The notes: generated by a model from the letters alone, not told the origin. A stretch of 64,000 bases of DNA from Cytobacillus suaedae (GCA_014960805.1 CP063163.1:1630001-1694000), one strand, 5' to 3'. Counted from the stretch's first letter, positions 1 to 8,126 are shown. A program made the numbers and translations.

Positions 1-522
1 AAGTCCAAAGGTGTAGAAACGGTTGTAGCTAGTCTCGCAGATGGAGTTGACCAAGTTGCTGAGGCAATTAGAGGCTGTGATGCAGTTGTATTTACAGCTG
101 GATCTGGCGGGCAAACTGGATATGATCAAACTCTTTTAGTTGATCTTGATGGTGCGGTAAAAACTGTTGAGGCAGCTGAAAAGGTGGACGTTAATCGCTT
201 TGTGATGGTAAGTGCGCTTGGGGCAAATGCACGTGATACTTGGAATGAGAAGCTCAGACCGTATTATGTTGCGAAGCACTATGCAGACAGAGCGCTTGTT
301 CAAAGTACGTTGAACTATACAATTGTAAGGCCAGGTGCTCTTCTAAATGAAGAGGGAACAGGAAAGGTGACTGTAGGACCTAGACTAGATCGAGGTTCTG
401 TTACTCGGGCGGATGTAGCAAAGGTGGTATTCGAGTCACTTACTGAAGAAAACACACATTATAAAGGCTTTGACCTTGTAAATGGAGTAACTCCTGTGCG
501 TGAGTCATTGAAAGGGTTATAG
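1..522 (+). CDS. NAD(P)-binding SDR-family protein (YhfK-like), 5'-truncated
   Basis: The reading frame is open from base 1, so the N-terminal nucleotide-binding glycine motif lies outside the window. The visible 173 residues contain a Rossmann-type strand ending in CDAVVFTAGSGG, a VSALGA strand and a YYVAKHYAD segment placed like the SDR YxxxK motif. TIVRPGALLNE follows, as in atypical SDRs of the NmrA/YhfK group. These are usually cytoplasmic NAD(P)H-binding proteins of unknown substrate. The C-terminus at GL looks complete. Family assignment is good; substrate is unknown. Confidence 0.8.
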   Translation, partial: KSKGVETVVASLADGVDQVAEAIRGCDAVVFTAGSGGQTGYDQTLLVDLDGAVKTVEAAEKVDVNRFVMVSALGANARDTWNEKLRPYYVAKHYADRALVQSTLNYTIVRPGALLNEEGTGKVTVGPRLDRGSVTRADVAKVVFESLTEENTHYKGFDLVNGVTPVRESLKGL

Positions 523-654
523 TTAGTAAGATTTATAGTGTGGAGTCTTCAGTTTAGTTCAGCTCTAGGAACTAAATGAAATAATTAACATTTAACACTT
601 TAAACAAATATATAATTCGGTTATAATCAACTATGAACTTAATAACTTGTATAC

Positions 655-745
655 CACAAGGGGAGCTTTATGCTGAGAGTGAACAGTTTTTCTCTGTTCT
701 GACCCTTCGAACCTGTTAGTTAATGCTAGCGCAGGAATGTGAATT
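655..745 (+). promoter_or_regulatory. TPP riboswitch (THI element)
   Basis: The leader shows the conserved TPP aptamer blocks in order: GGGGAGC, CTGAGAGTGAA, GACCCTTCGAACCTG and GCTAGCGCAGGAATGTG. It lies on the thiT strand about 80 bases upstream of the start. A TATAAT at 622-627 is a plausible -10 element, with only a weak -35 (TTTAAA at 599-604). The position, the terminator that follows and the thiamine transporter gene agree with TPP-dependent shut-off of thiT. Confidence 0.95.
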
Positions 746-776
746 AGAGATATAGGTATTTTCGATAATAACTATG

Positions 777-823
777 AATCTCCCCTTGAGGTTACGGATA
801 ACGAACAAAGGGGAGATTTTTTT
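777..823 (+). terminator. Riboswitch terminator that also covers the thiT ribosome binding site
   Basis: AATCTCCCCTT (777-787) pairs with AAGGGGAGATT (808-818), followed by a T run ending one base before the ATG at 824. The 3' arm contains the only Shine-Dalgarno-like sequence (AAGGGGAG), so the hairpin could act both as transcription terminator and as a block to translation. Confidence 0.9.
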
Positions 824-1411
824 ATGAAAAAAATGAGCTTGCAAGCGATGATTGAGGCATCAATTTTCGCAGCATTTGCACTTATTCTTGATTTTATACC
901 AGCAATCCAACTTGGACCTTGGATGTCCATTTCAATTGCGATGGTCCCTATCTTTATTTTGGCACTACGTTGGGGCTTTAGAGTTGCACTAGTATCTGGT
1001 TTCCTATGGGGACTACTTCAGGTGGTAACAGGAGATGCTTACTTTTTAACGCCACTTCAATTTGCGATTGAATACTTTATTGCTTTTGCATTTGTAGGGT
1101 TTGCAGGTCTATTGTATCCTTCCGTCCAAAAAGCCATTAAGGACAATAATAAGGGTGGCATTGCCCTTTGGGTCATTGTTGCTGTGTTAGTTGGAACAAT
1201 CGCGCGTTATTTCTGGCACTTCCTAGCAGGTGTAGTTTTCTGGGGAGACTATGCGCCAGAAGATATGTCACCAGTCGTTTACTCATTGTTTGTTAATGGT
1301 GGAACAGCACTAGGAGCATTCATTCTGTGCTCAATCGTTTTAGTTCTTTTACTAGTAACTGCACCTCGTTTAGTTAAACAAAAAGAAACAATGGGTGGAG
1401 TTTCAAAATAA
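824..1411 (+). CDS. thiT: Thiamine transporter ThiT (ECF S component)
   Basis: The 195-residue protein has about six membrane segments and the ThiT landmarks: an N-terminal SLQAMIEASIFAAFALILDF helix, GFLWGLLQVV, the PLQFAIEYFIAFAF helix with its conserved Glu-Tyr, and RYFWHFLAGVVFW with YS and N residues near the C-terminus. In the family, aromatic residues plus the Glu and His bind thiamine. It would work with the ECF energising module (EcfA, EcfA', EcfT), which is not encoded here. The upstream TPP riboswitch independently supports the assignment. Confidence 0.95.
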   Translation: MKKMSLQAMIEASIFAAFALILDFIPAIQLGPWMSISIAMVPIFILALRWGFRVALVSGFLWGLLQVVTGDAYFLTPLQFAIEYFIAFAFVGFAGLLYPSVQKAIKDNNKGGIALWVIVAVLVGTIARYFWHFLAGVVFWGDYAPEDMSPVVYSLFVNGGTALGAFILCSIVLVLLLVTAPRLVKQKETMGGVSK

Positions 1412-1423
1412 TATTATAAACCG

Positions 1424-1459
1424 TAACGCTCAGAATATTTTCTGGGCGTTATTTTTTTT
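1424..1459 (+). terminator. Intrinsic terminator after thiT
   Basis: TAACGCTCAGAA and TTCTGGGCGTTA form a stem around a four-base loop, followed by a run of eight T. Confidence 0.9.
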
Positions 1460-1460
1460 G

Positions 1461-1494
1461 AAAAAAAGCGTCCCTACACGGTGTAGAAACGCTT
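1461..1494 (-). terminator. Intrinsic terminator of the modAB transcript
   Basis: Read on the minus strand just after the modB stop, AAGCGT and ACGCTT enclose an inner CTACAC/GTGTAG pair, and a run of seven T follows. It is back-to-back with the thiT terminator. Confidence 0.85.
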
Positions 1495-1496
1495 AG

Positions 1497-2162
1497 TTAA
1501 TATAGCTTTTTAATAAGGTTAATTGAGATCAGCATTAGAAAAGATATAGCTAGTATAATTATAACTAAGGTCCATGCTAGTCCCATATTTCCAGAATCCA
1601 TTGCAAAATAAATGGCAGTCGGGATCGTTTGAGTTTTCCCAGGAATATTTCCTGCGAACATGAGTGTTGCACCAAACTCCCCTAGTGCACGGGCAAAGCT
1701 TAAGACTCCTCCAGTTATGATGGCCTTTGAGGCTAATGGAACAGTAATTCTTAAAAAGACATTCCACTCACTAGCTCCATCGATTCTAGAAGCATCTTCA
1801 ATATCCTTATCGATTGACTCAAATCCTATCAGAACGGACTGATACATCAATGGAAAGGCAACAACAATTGCAGCAATGACAGCTGCCCACCAGGTGAAAA
1901 TGATTGGTTGATTAAACAACCATTCTATAGATTGACCAACATATGAGTTTTTGCCAAAAATCACAATTAATAAAAATCCAACAACAGATGGCGGGAGAAC
2001 TAAAGGTAAAAGCAACAATGTGTCAACGATTGACTTGCCTTTAAACGTTCGATTTGCCATTAGACGGGCAATTAGTACACCTAAAATTAAGACAACTAGT
2101 AAAGAAAACGAAGCAATTTGTAATGAGAGTTTTACAGGAATCCAGATTACCTCATTCATCAT
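1497..2162 (-). CDS. modB: Molybdate ABC transporter permease ModB
   Basis: The 221-residue protein has five to six membrane helices. The EAA loop DKDIEDASRIDGASEWNVF is followed by RITVPLASKAI, and SFARALGEFGATLMFAGN is the ModB/CysT-type signature. Its ATG overlaps the modA stop by four bases (ATGA), which implies translational coupling. No modC ATPase gene follows; the next feature is a terminator, so the ATPase must be encoded elsewhere or shared. Substrate specificity follows from modA next door; tungstate remains possible. Confidence 0.92.
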   Translation of the reverse strand: MMNEVIWIPVKLSLQIASFSLLVVLILGVLIARLMANRTFKGKSIVDTLLLLPLVLPPSVVGFLLIVIFGKNSYVGQSIEWLFNQPIIFTWWAAVIAAIVVAFPLMYQSVLIGFESIDKDIEDASRIDGASEWNVFLRITVPLASKAIITGGVLSFARALGEFGATLMFAGNIPGKTQTIPTAIYFAMDSGNMGLAWTLVIIILAISFLMLISINLIKKLY

Positions 2163-2947
2163 TGTAAAAGACTCACAAATCCATAGCTCTCGAGAATTGA
2201 AAGAGCTTCTGGCGATTGCATATACTCAAAAAATAGCTTGGCTTCGTTCGGATTTATACTATCTTTTAAAATTCCCAATGGATAAATAATAGGTGTATGT
2301 GTATCTACGTTCGCTGTCTCATGTACAGTGATTTTTGTTGAAGAAAGGGCATCTGTATGATATACAATACCAGCATCTACATTTCCTGTTTCAACATAAA
2401 TTAAGGACTGTCGTACATCTTTAGCAAAAATAATTTTTTGTTCAAGGCTATCCCAGATTCCTAAACTCTCCAACACTTCTTTTGCATATTTTCCGGCAGG
2501 GACTGATTCAGGTGTTCCTATCGAAATCGTTTCAGCTTTAGTAGTTAAATCCTCATACGTTCTTATTTCCTTTCTGTTTTCTTTAGGTGTTATTAATACA
2601 AGCTGATTCCCGACTAAACTAACTCCACTATCAGGTGTAATTAACCCTTTCTCAACCAATTCATTATATTTGTCCTCTGCTGCAGAAAAAAATAAATCAA
2701 CTGGGGCACCTTGAATGATCTGCTGCTGCAAGGTTCCTGAGCTACCGAAATTATATGTTACTTTTATTTCTGGATACTTTGTCTCGAAGGTTAATTTAAT
2801 CTCATTTAACGCATCAGTTAAACTGGCTGCTGCTGAGATGGTTAATTCAACATGGTTATTCTTCTGTTCGTTATCTGTCTCAAGACTGGAGCAACCGGTT
2901 ATAAATAGCATAATTAGTATACAAAAGTAAATCTTAAATATCTTCAA
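2159..2947 (-). CDS. modA: Molybdate-binding lipoprotein ModA
   Basis: The 262-residue protein begins with a lipoprotein signal peptide (LFITGCSS, lipobox cysteine about residue 19). The mature part shows ModA landmarks: LTISAAASLTDAL, FGSSGTLQQQIIQGAPVDLFFSA and GTPESVPAGKYAKEVLE. The serines and the AS/GSSG segments form the oxyanion pocket in the family. The start is TTG, chosen because GGAGGA lies seven bases upstream. It captures molybdate (or tungstate) outside the membrane and passes it to ModB. Confidence 0.93.
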   Translation of the reverse strand: MKIFKIYFCILIMLFITGCSSLETDNEQKNNHVELTISAAASLTDALNEIKLTFETKYPEIKVTYNFGSSGTLQQQIIQGAPVDLFFSAAEDKYNELVEKGLITPDSGVSLVGNQLVLITPKENRKEIRTYEDLTTKAETISIGTPESVPAGKYAKEVLESLGIWDSLEQKIIFAKDVRQSLIYVETGNVDAGIVYHTDALSSTKITVHETANVDTHTPIIYPLGILKDSINPNEAKLFFEYMQSPEALSILESYGFVSLLQ

Positions 2948-2986
2948 TTAACTATCCTCCTACAAAATCAAGAAAACCACTATTTA

Positions 2987-3002
2987 TTATAATAGATTAT
3001 AA
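2987..3002. promoter_or_regulatory. Perfect AT-rich palindrome upstream of modA
   Basis: TTATAAT-AG-ATTATAA is a perfect 7-2-7 inverted repeat about 40 bases before the modA start. It resembles Fur/PerR-type boxes (usually 7-1-7) but also contains two TATAAT-like -10 sequences, so it may simply be promoter sequence. No regulator can be named. Confidence 0.3.
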
Positions 3003-3116
3003 CTACTTTTTAACTAATTATATTTAACAATTATTAGACTTTTTATATTTGTTTCATTTCATGAAAATTAGGTGAATCCCTTTTAGAAAAGAATCTCTAA
3101 AATTTTTTCTGGCTGA

Positions 3117-3143
3117 TGTCACAAAAATTTGTGGTTAATCGTC
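3117..3143 (+). promoter_or_regulatory. Putative ECF41-dependent promoter
   Basis: TGTCACA (3117-3123) and CGTC (3140-3143) are separated by 16 bases and lie 32 bases upstream of the oxidoreductase start. These match the -35 and -10 elements described for ECF41 sigma factors. The operon behind it encodes an ECF41-type sigma factor, so autoregulation is likely. Confidence 0.75.
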
Positions 3144-3174
3144 TTGTTTTTAAACGATCCAGGAGGTAATTAGA

Positions 3175-4476
3175 ATGGTGAATAGTAAAGCAGATGAAAA
3201 AAAATGGGATTGTGTAATTATCGGTGGTGGGATTAGTGGTCTTGTTGCAGCCAATTTTTTAAGGCGAAGTGGGAAAACAGTTTTAATAATCGAGAAGTCA
3301 AAAAAAGTAGGCGGAAGAGCTATAACAAAAGAAGTGAAAGGTGGCTTCTTGAATCTAGGTCCTCATGCGCTTTATGAAGATGGGCACAGTATGCAAATAC
3401 TTAAGGAGCTTGGTATCAGCCTTGAGGGTGGAAGCCCTGATATAGATGGTATTCTCTTATCAAAAAATGTCCTATGTCCACTTCCAACGAGTCCGTTTTC
3501 ACTCCTAACCAGTAAATTAATCGACTGGAAAGGGAAGATGGAACTAATTCAATTTTATTTGAAATTAGAAAGGGGAAAAGAGGAGCCATTAAAACATGTT
3601 TCTTTTAAGGATTGGCTGGACGAACATATTCATAGTGAGAAGGCTAAACAGTTCTTACTAACCCTCATGAGGCTATCAACTTATTGTAGCAATCCAGATG
3701 ATCTTAGTGCTGAAGTTGTTTTTAAGCGACTTCGAATGAAGAAGACCATTTACCTGAAAAATGGTTGGCAAACGATGGTTGACGCTTTAAGGGAAGAAGC
3801 CGTAAAAATGGGAGTTGCAATAGTATCTGGTTGTTCGGCTCAATCTATTACTGGAACCTTTCCAAAAATGCAGGTTAAAACAAACGATAACAGAATATTA
3901 TTAGCTAGGAATGTACTTTCTACTTTAGACCCTTCTAGTTTAAGTAGACTTGTACAAGAACATGAGCACTCCGGTTCATTGCATTTTTTGACTGAAATGA
4001 GGCCTGTATACTCTGCGAGTCTGGATGTTATTTTAGATAGTATCCCAAAACCGTCTGTTTCATTTGCATTAAGTTTGGATTCTGGTTTCTATTTTTCAAA
4101 TCATTCAAAAGTAACGAAATTAAGCCGCAATGATAAGCATGAAGTTATACATGTCCTTAAGTATGTAAATTCTGATGAACAATTAAGCAAAGAAGAGCAG
4201 GAAGCTCAGCTCTTGTCTTTTATGGGATTAATCCAACCAGGTTGGGAGAAGTCTGTTGTTTATAAACGCTACCTTCATAATATGGTTGTAACACATGTAA
4301 ATAGTAAAGGAGGAGTGAGTACTAGACCAGACCCAGAGGTTCTACAACTTCCAGGGCTGTATATTGCGGGGGACTGGGTTGGAGATGAGGGGTGGCTTGT
4401 TGATGCATCATTTAAAAGTGCGGAAAAAGCAGCTGCAAGAATAGTAGAAAGAGAGGGGGATTTAATAAATGGATGA
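3175..4476 (+). CDS. FAD-dependent oxidoreductase (phytoene desaturase/amine oxidase-like)
   Basis: This 433-residue flavoprotein opens with the dinucleotide-binding motif VIIGGGISGLVAANFLRRSG and KKVGGRA. Near the C-terminus GLYIAGDWVGDEGWLVDASF is the second FAD-contact motif of this superfamily. There is no signal peptide, so it should be cytoplasmic. The start follows AGGAGG. It overlaps the next gene (an ECF41 sigma factor) by eight bases. Such sigma factors are typically encoded beside an oxidoreductase, decarboxylase or epimerase, so this is the probable partner or target. The substrate is unknown. Confidence 0.85.
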   Translation: MVNSKADEKKWDCVIIGGGISGLVAANFLRRSGKTVLIIEKSKKVGGRAITKEVKGGFLNLGPHALYEDGHSMQILKELGISLEGGSPDIDGILLSKNVLCPLPTSPFSLLTSKLIDWKGKMELIQFYLKLERGKEEPLKHVSFKDWLDEHIHSEKAKQFLLTLMRLSTYCSNPDDLSAEVVFKRLRMKKTIYLKNGWQTMVDALREEAVKMGVAIVSGCSAQSITGTFPKMQVKTNDNRILLARNVLSTLDPSSLSRLVQEHEHSGSLHFLTEMRPVYSASLDVILDSIPKPSVSFALSLDSGFYFSNHSKVTKLSRNDKHEVIHVLKYVNSDEQLSKEEQEAQLLSFMGLIQPGWEKSVVYKRYLHNMVVTHVNSKGGVSTRPDPEVLQLPGLYIAGDWVGDEGWLVDASFKSAEKAAARIVEREGDLING

Positions 4477-5335
4477 ACAATTTTATATGGAGTATAAGCC
4501 GTTACTGTTTTCAATTGCTTACCGCTTGCTTGGAGAGGTTACGATGGCGGAGGATATTGTACATGATATTTTTGTTGATTCCCAGAGTGTAGACTTTGGG
4601 AATGTAAGTAATCCAAAAGCTTATTTATGCAAAATGGTAACAAACCGAACGATTGATTTCTTAAAGTCAGCAAAAAAGAAAAGAGAGGTTTATTCGGGTC
4701 CGTGGCTTCCTGAGCCACTTGTTAGTTATGACAATAATCCGCTAGAAACAGTAATCCGTCATGACCGAGTCTCCTATGCTTTACAAATGATGCTAGAACA
4801 ACTGGGGCTGTTTGAACGTGCAGTATATGTATTACGTGTTGTATTTGATTATGACTATAGTGAGATTTCAACTATCCTGGGTAAAAGTGAAGCAACTTGT
4901 CGTAAAATACTAAGTAGAGCAAAGAGTAAAGTAAGTCATTTAGATTTTAGAATGGAAGACGGATATCAACCTAAGCAGGTAAATCATCTTATTAACGAAT
5001 TCATCTATGCTTCTTCAACTGGTAATTTGCAAGGGTTACTAACTTTGCTTTGTGATCATTCGGTACTTTATTCAGATGGTGGTGGCAAAGTAAAGGCTGC
5101 ACTTCTTCCAATCTATACTAGCCAACACGTTGCTATGTTTATTCTTGGCATAACAAAGAAAGCAGTAAGCGAATCTTTTGAGGTCAAATTTCAAAATATA
5201 AACGGTCAAACTGGGATTGTGATATTGAAAGGATCTGAACCAGAAAGTGTCATTACCTTTCATATAGAACAAGAAAAAATAAAAAACATTTATATAATCC
5301 GTAATCCAGACAAACTAAAACACCTAACCAAATGA
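4469..5335 (+). CDS. ECF41-family RNA polymerase sigma factor (SigJ-like, SnoaL-like C-terminal extension)
   Basis: The 288-residue protein has sigma region 2 (YKPLLFSIAYRLLGEVTMAEDIVHD) in its first 70 residues and region 4 (helix-turn-helix YSEISTILGKSEATCRKILSRAKS) around 130-155. A roughly 120-residue NTF2/SnoaL-like extension follows. The extension carries the two ECF41 hallmarks, DGGGK and the terminal NPDKL. In characterised ECF41 proteins the extension controls activity in place of a separate anti-sigma factor, and none is encoded here. Overlap with the oxidoreductase implies co-translation. The inducing signal is unknown. Confidence 0.9.
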   Translation: MDEQFYMEYKPLLFSIAYRLLGEVTMAEDIVHDIFVDSQSVDFGNVSNPKAYLCKMVTNRTIDFLKSAKKKREVYSGPWLPEPLVSYDNNPLETVIRHDRVSYALQMMLEQLGLFERAVYVLRVVFDYDYSEISTILGKSEATCRKILSRAKSKVSHLDFRMEDGYQPKQVNHLINEFIYASSTGNLQGLLTLLCDHSVLYSDGGGKVKAALLPIYTSQHVAMFILGITKKAVSESFEVKFQNINGQTGIVILKGSEPESVITFHIEQEKIKNIYIIRNPDKLKHLTK

Positions 5336-5351
5336 ACTAAACTATCCTATC

Positions 5352-5400
5352 AAGGGGCCTCTAACTTTCACACTTTAAAGCACCGGGGGTCAGGCCCCTT
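5352..5400. repeat. GC-rich palindromic repeat, copy 1 (degenerate left arm)
   Basis: AAGGGGCCT pairs with AGGCCCCTT across a centre containing CTTTAAAGCA. The right half, GGGGGTCAGGCCCC, is identical to the other three copies. It sits right after the sigma factor gene and may act as a terminator. Confidence 0.7.
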
Positions 5401-5410
5401 TGGACACATT

Positions 5411-5617
5411 TTAATCTCTTTGATGTTCTCCTCTTAAGGAGGCAGTTGCTCCTTGATGACCTTGTTCTTTTTTGAATCCTTTGTCAATCTGTCCAGCATT
5501 TTCAATGTCGCCGGTTGCCTCATAGCCTGCTATCTCCATGTTGGATGTCGTTCCATATAGACCCATACCACCTAATTCAACATGCACATCTTCATTTTTA
5601 CTCTTGTTATTATTCAT
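5411..5617 (-). CDS. Small glycine-rich hypothetical protein (68 aa)
   Basis: The start at 5617 follows GGAGG by ten bases; an upstream in-frame extension lacks a ribosome site. The product is hydrophilic, without membrane segments, with a central HVELGGMGLYG segment and a charged tail. No family is recognised. Small charged proteins of this kind are common in spore formers, but nothing here proves a spore role. Confidence 0.55.
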   Translation of the reverse strand: MNNNKSKNEDVHVELGGMGLYGTTSNMEIAGYEATGDIENAGQIDKGFKKEQGHQGATASLRGEHQRD

Positions 5618-5768
5618 ATCATTTTCACCTCCTAGAGATAATGTAACCAAAAGAAAAAATATCATGTTAAATGTATGTAATAATGCTTTGATTCGTAGAG
5701 TGGGGGAATGGCGGCCTGTATGTGTTAAGATATGTATAAGTAACGTGGTAAGAGAGGCGTGAGAGTCA

Positions 5769-6638
5769 ATGAATGATAATAAGTCTATGATTGAAGTGAT
5801 GAGAAATCGGAAATCAATTAGAACCTATAAAACCGAAAACATATCAGAGGGAGATTATCAAGCTATTATTGAATACATACAAAAAGCAGAAAGTTTTAGT
5901 GGACCTTTCAGTAGACAAGGTAAGGTAGAATTAGTTCGAGTGAACAAAAATGTAACAGATAAAGGGATTAAGCTTGGTACGTATGGATTTATTAAGAATC
6001 CAAGAGCATACTTAGTAGGAATCACCGAAAATAATAAATATTCCCTAATTGATTTTGCATATAGCTTTCATAAATTAACTTTATTTGTTACGAGGTTAGG
6101 AATGGGAACGTGTTGGATGGGTGGAACATTTAGTCGAAACTCATTTGAACAGGAGCTCTCTTCAATGAAAAAGGGAGAATTTATCCCTTGTATCACACCA
6201 ATTGGCTATCCTAATGAAAGAGAAAGAATATTTGATAAAGCAGTAAGGGTAGTTGTAAAAGCAGATAACAAAAAAGCGTGGGAGAAGCTGTTCTTTGATG
6301 CTGCATTTGATAAACCATTATTAGAGGAGAATGCTGGGCCTCTTGCCATCCCAATAGAAATGTTGAGATTAGGACCCTCTGCATCTAATAAACAACCATG
6401 GAGGCTAGTCGTATCAGCTGATCGAAAGACTTCTCATCTGTACATAGAACATACTCCAAATTATAGCAGTAGTTTAGGTTATGATATGCAACTCTTGGAC
6501 ATGGGCATTGCAATGTGCCAATTTGATATGGCTTGCAAAGAGTTAGATCTAGAAGGTAAATGGATAGTAGAAGACCCAGAAATGAACCTTCCAAATTCAA
6601 ATTACGAGTACATCTCTTCATGGCAGATAAATAGTTAA
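5769..6638 (+). CDS. Nitroreductase-like protein (TM1586-type, double domain)
   Basis: The 289-residue protein has an N-terminal nitroreductase start (MRNRKSIRTYK) and a second half-domain with RLGPSASNKQPWRLV, the usual FMN-binding and substrate-pocket motif. LGMGTCWMGGTF in between is also conserved. Tandem half-domains in one chain fit the TM1586-type nitroreductase family, in which one polypeptide builds what is otherwise a homodimer. Probable FMN-dependent reductase in the cytoplasm; substrate unknown. Confidence 0.8.
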   Translation: MNDNKSMIEVMRNRKSIRTYKTENISEGDYQAIIEYIQKAESFSGPFSRQGKVELVRVNKNVTDKGIKLGTYGFIKNPRAYLVGITENNKYSLIDFAYSFHKLTLFVTRLGMGTCWMGGTFSRNSFEQELSSMKKGEFIPCITPIGYPNERERIFDKAVRVVVKADNKKAWEKLFFDAAFDKPLLEENAGPLAIPIEMLRLGPSASNKQPWRLVVSADRKTSHLYIEHTPNYSSSLGYDMQLLDMGIAMCQFDMACKELDLEGKWIVEDPEMNLPNSNYEYISSWQINS

Positions 6639-6652
6639 CAATTAAGTCTTTA

Positions 6653-6704
6653 GGGGCCTGACCCCCAGCGCGTTAAAGCTTTAACGTGTTGGGGGTCAGG
6701 CCCC
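6653..6704. repeat. GC-rich palindromic repeat, copy 2 (best copy)
   Basis: A 52-bp near-perfect palindrome: outer arms GGGGCCTGACCCCC and GGGGGTCAGGCCCC, inner GTTAAAGCTTTAAC. It lies 14 bases after the nitroreductase stop and probably works as a hairpin terminator, although there is no T run. Confidence 0.85.
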
Positions 6705-6774
6705 ACAATGTGATTGAGAACACTGCGGGGGGAGAGGGTTTTGGTATAATGGGTAGGTAAGGGGGATGTTTTGG

Positions 6775-7278
6775 ATGTCTTATTATGCTTGGATTGTTAT
6801 TAATGTGCTGTTTGTTTTGGGGTCAGGAGTATATATCTGGCTGTTTCAGGAGAATCAGTCCTTATCGGTAATCACAGGGCAATTACTCGCACAAGCAGGA
6901 ATACTGTTATTTTTAGTCAATGTTAATATGTACTTTATATTTCTTGTCATTCGTAAGTCAAAAATTCGTAAGCTTAGAACAACCTTAGCCAAGCTCTCAA
7001 GAAAAATGATGAAAGCTCATATTCCAATGGCGATTGTTGGAACAGCTTTTGTAACTGTTCATGCAATTATCATGCTTATCGAACTAGGTGATCGTATTGG
7101 ATTTTTTCATGGCAAGTTAGTAAGTGGTTATTTTTCAATCCTTTTCTTAGTACTAACCCTGTTTGCAGGTTATTTACGACATAAAAAATCCTCGGGATTT
7201 CGAAAGAAATTTCACCGTACTACTGCATTTACATTTACAGTAGCTTTTACTATTCATCTATTTTTCCCACTCTATTAA
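6775..7278 (+). CDS. Membrane protein with histidine-rich helices (possible b-type haem protein)
   Basis: This is a protein of about 167 residues with four to five membrane helices. The ATG at 6775 is preferred over 6766 because AAGGGGG ends directly before the latter. Histidines sit in or next to helices (MKAHIPM, FVTVHAIIML, FFHGKL, KKFHRTT, TIHLFF), a pattern seen in cytochrome b561-like and ferric-reductase-like proteins. Haem binding is an inference; no specific family was recognised. An extended -10 (TGGTATAAT, 6742-6750) may drive it from a short leader. Confidence 0.65.
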   Translation: MSYYAWIVINVLFVLGSGVYIWLFQENQSLSVITGQLLAQAGILLFLVNVNMYFIFLVIRKSKIRKLRTTLAKLSRKMMKAHIPMAIVGTAFVTVHAIIMLIELGDRIGFFHGKLVSGYFSILFLVLTLFAGYLRHKKSSGFRKKFHRTTAFTFTVAFTIHLFFPLY

Positions 7279-7362
7279 GAGTACAAATCCGCTAAAATTA
7301 GCAGTTCCTCACTACTCTTCTTTACGCTTGGATTTACTGTCTAATCTTGGTCTACCCTCGCG

Positions 7363-7488
7363 CTACAATTTATCATTCAACTTCTGCCAAGATTTTTCGA
7401 CTTCACGTTCTTGTTCAACTTTAAACCGAGTTAGATCAAATATAAACGTTGCAGCAAGGGCCCCCAGTGCAATCCATTGTAATGTCAT
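7363..7488 (-). CDS. Small single-pass membrane protein (41 aa)
   Basis: The minus strand encodes a 41-residue protein beginning MTLQWIALGALAATFIFDLT: one membrane helix followed by a charged tail (KVEQEREVEKSW). GGGAG lies six bases upstream of the ATG at 7488. Helix-plus-charged-tail composition and a good ribosome site make it more credible than the opposing plus-strand frame. No family is recognised. Confidence 0.6.
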   Translation of the reverse strand: MTLQWIALGALAATFIFDLTRFKVEQEREVEKSWQKLNDKL

Positions 7489-7582
7489 TTTTTATCTCCC
7501 AAGTAAGTGTGACCTTCCCTAATTTAATCCCAACCTACTACTTTTTGTTTCCAATTTCATTAACTAAGAAAGGGGTTTTTTA

Positions 7583-8086
7583 ATGATTTACCAATTAAAA
7601 ATTACATTAACAGGATCAATTCCTGTTACTTGGCGAAGGCTTCAAGTAAGCAGTCATTTGACGTTTGGAGTTTTACATGAAATTCTTCAGATTCTATTTG
7701 AATGGGAAGGAGAGCATTTGCATGTATTTGAAATCACTAAAACTGGAGGACTCACGAAAAGAAATCAGCAAATTACGATTGGGCCCACAGAGGGTTTGAC
7801 GGCAGAAGATACTTACCCTGAACTCGATTGTATACTAGAAAATTGGTTAACAAGAGAGAAGGATACATGTTGTTATATTTATGATTTCGGGAACTATTGG
7901 CAGCATGAAATTGTTTTAGAAAGAATAATTGATATAGGGGAGGCTACTTATTTTTACCCGATATGTAGAAAAGCAGTTGGAGAAGCACCTGTCGATTATA
8001 TAGTAGGAAGTAGGAAAATCGAAAATGATGACCTGCAAAAAGCGATTAACCAACAACTAAAGCATTTGTGGGAAAAGTTATGTTAA
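7583..8086 (+). CDS. Plasmid pRiA4b ORF-3-like family protein
   Basis: The 167-residue protein shows the pattern of this family: YQLKITLTGSIPVTWRRLQV at the N-terminus, HLHVFEI, and YIYDFGNYWQHEIVLE with the conserved DFGD/N-x-W-x-H core. It is soluble and lacks a signal peptide. It is common on chromosomes despite the plasmid-derived name. The biochemical role is unknown. AAGGGG lies ahead of the ATG. Confidence 0.85.
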   Translation: MIYQLKITLTGSIPVTWRRLQVSSHLTFGVLHEILQILFEWEGEHLHVFEITKTGGLTKRNQQITIGPTEGLTAEDTYPELDCILENWLTREKDTCCYIYDFGNYWQHEIVLERIIDIGEATYFYPICRKAVGEAPVDYIVGSRKIENDDLQKAINQQLKHLWEKLC

Positions 8087-8091
8087 ACAAA

Positions 8092-8126
8092 TAAAAAATC
8101 CAATCCCTGATTAGGGACTGGATTGG
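8092..8126 (-). terminator. Minus-strand intrinsic terminator
   Basis: A twelve-base stem with the T tract on the minus strand (AAAAAA at 8092-8097 on plus). The only minus-strand transcript it could end is the candidate RNA above; the flanking gene is on the plus strand. Confidence 0.7.

Noticed and set aside
7328-7522. Plus-strand 64-residue frame
   Set aside because: No ribosome site and low-complexity serine/asparagine composition; the minus strand at the same place encodes a better small membrane protein.
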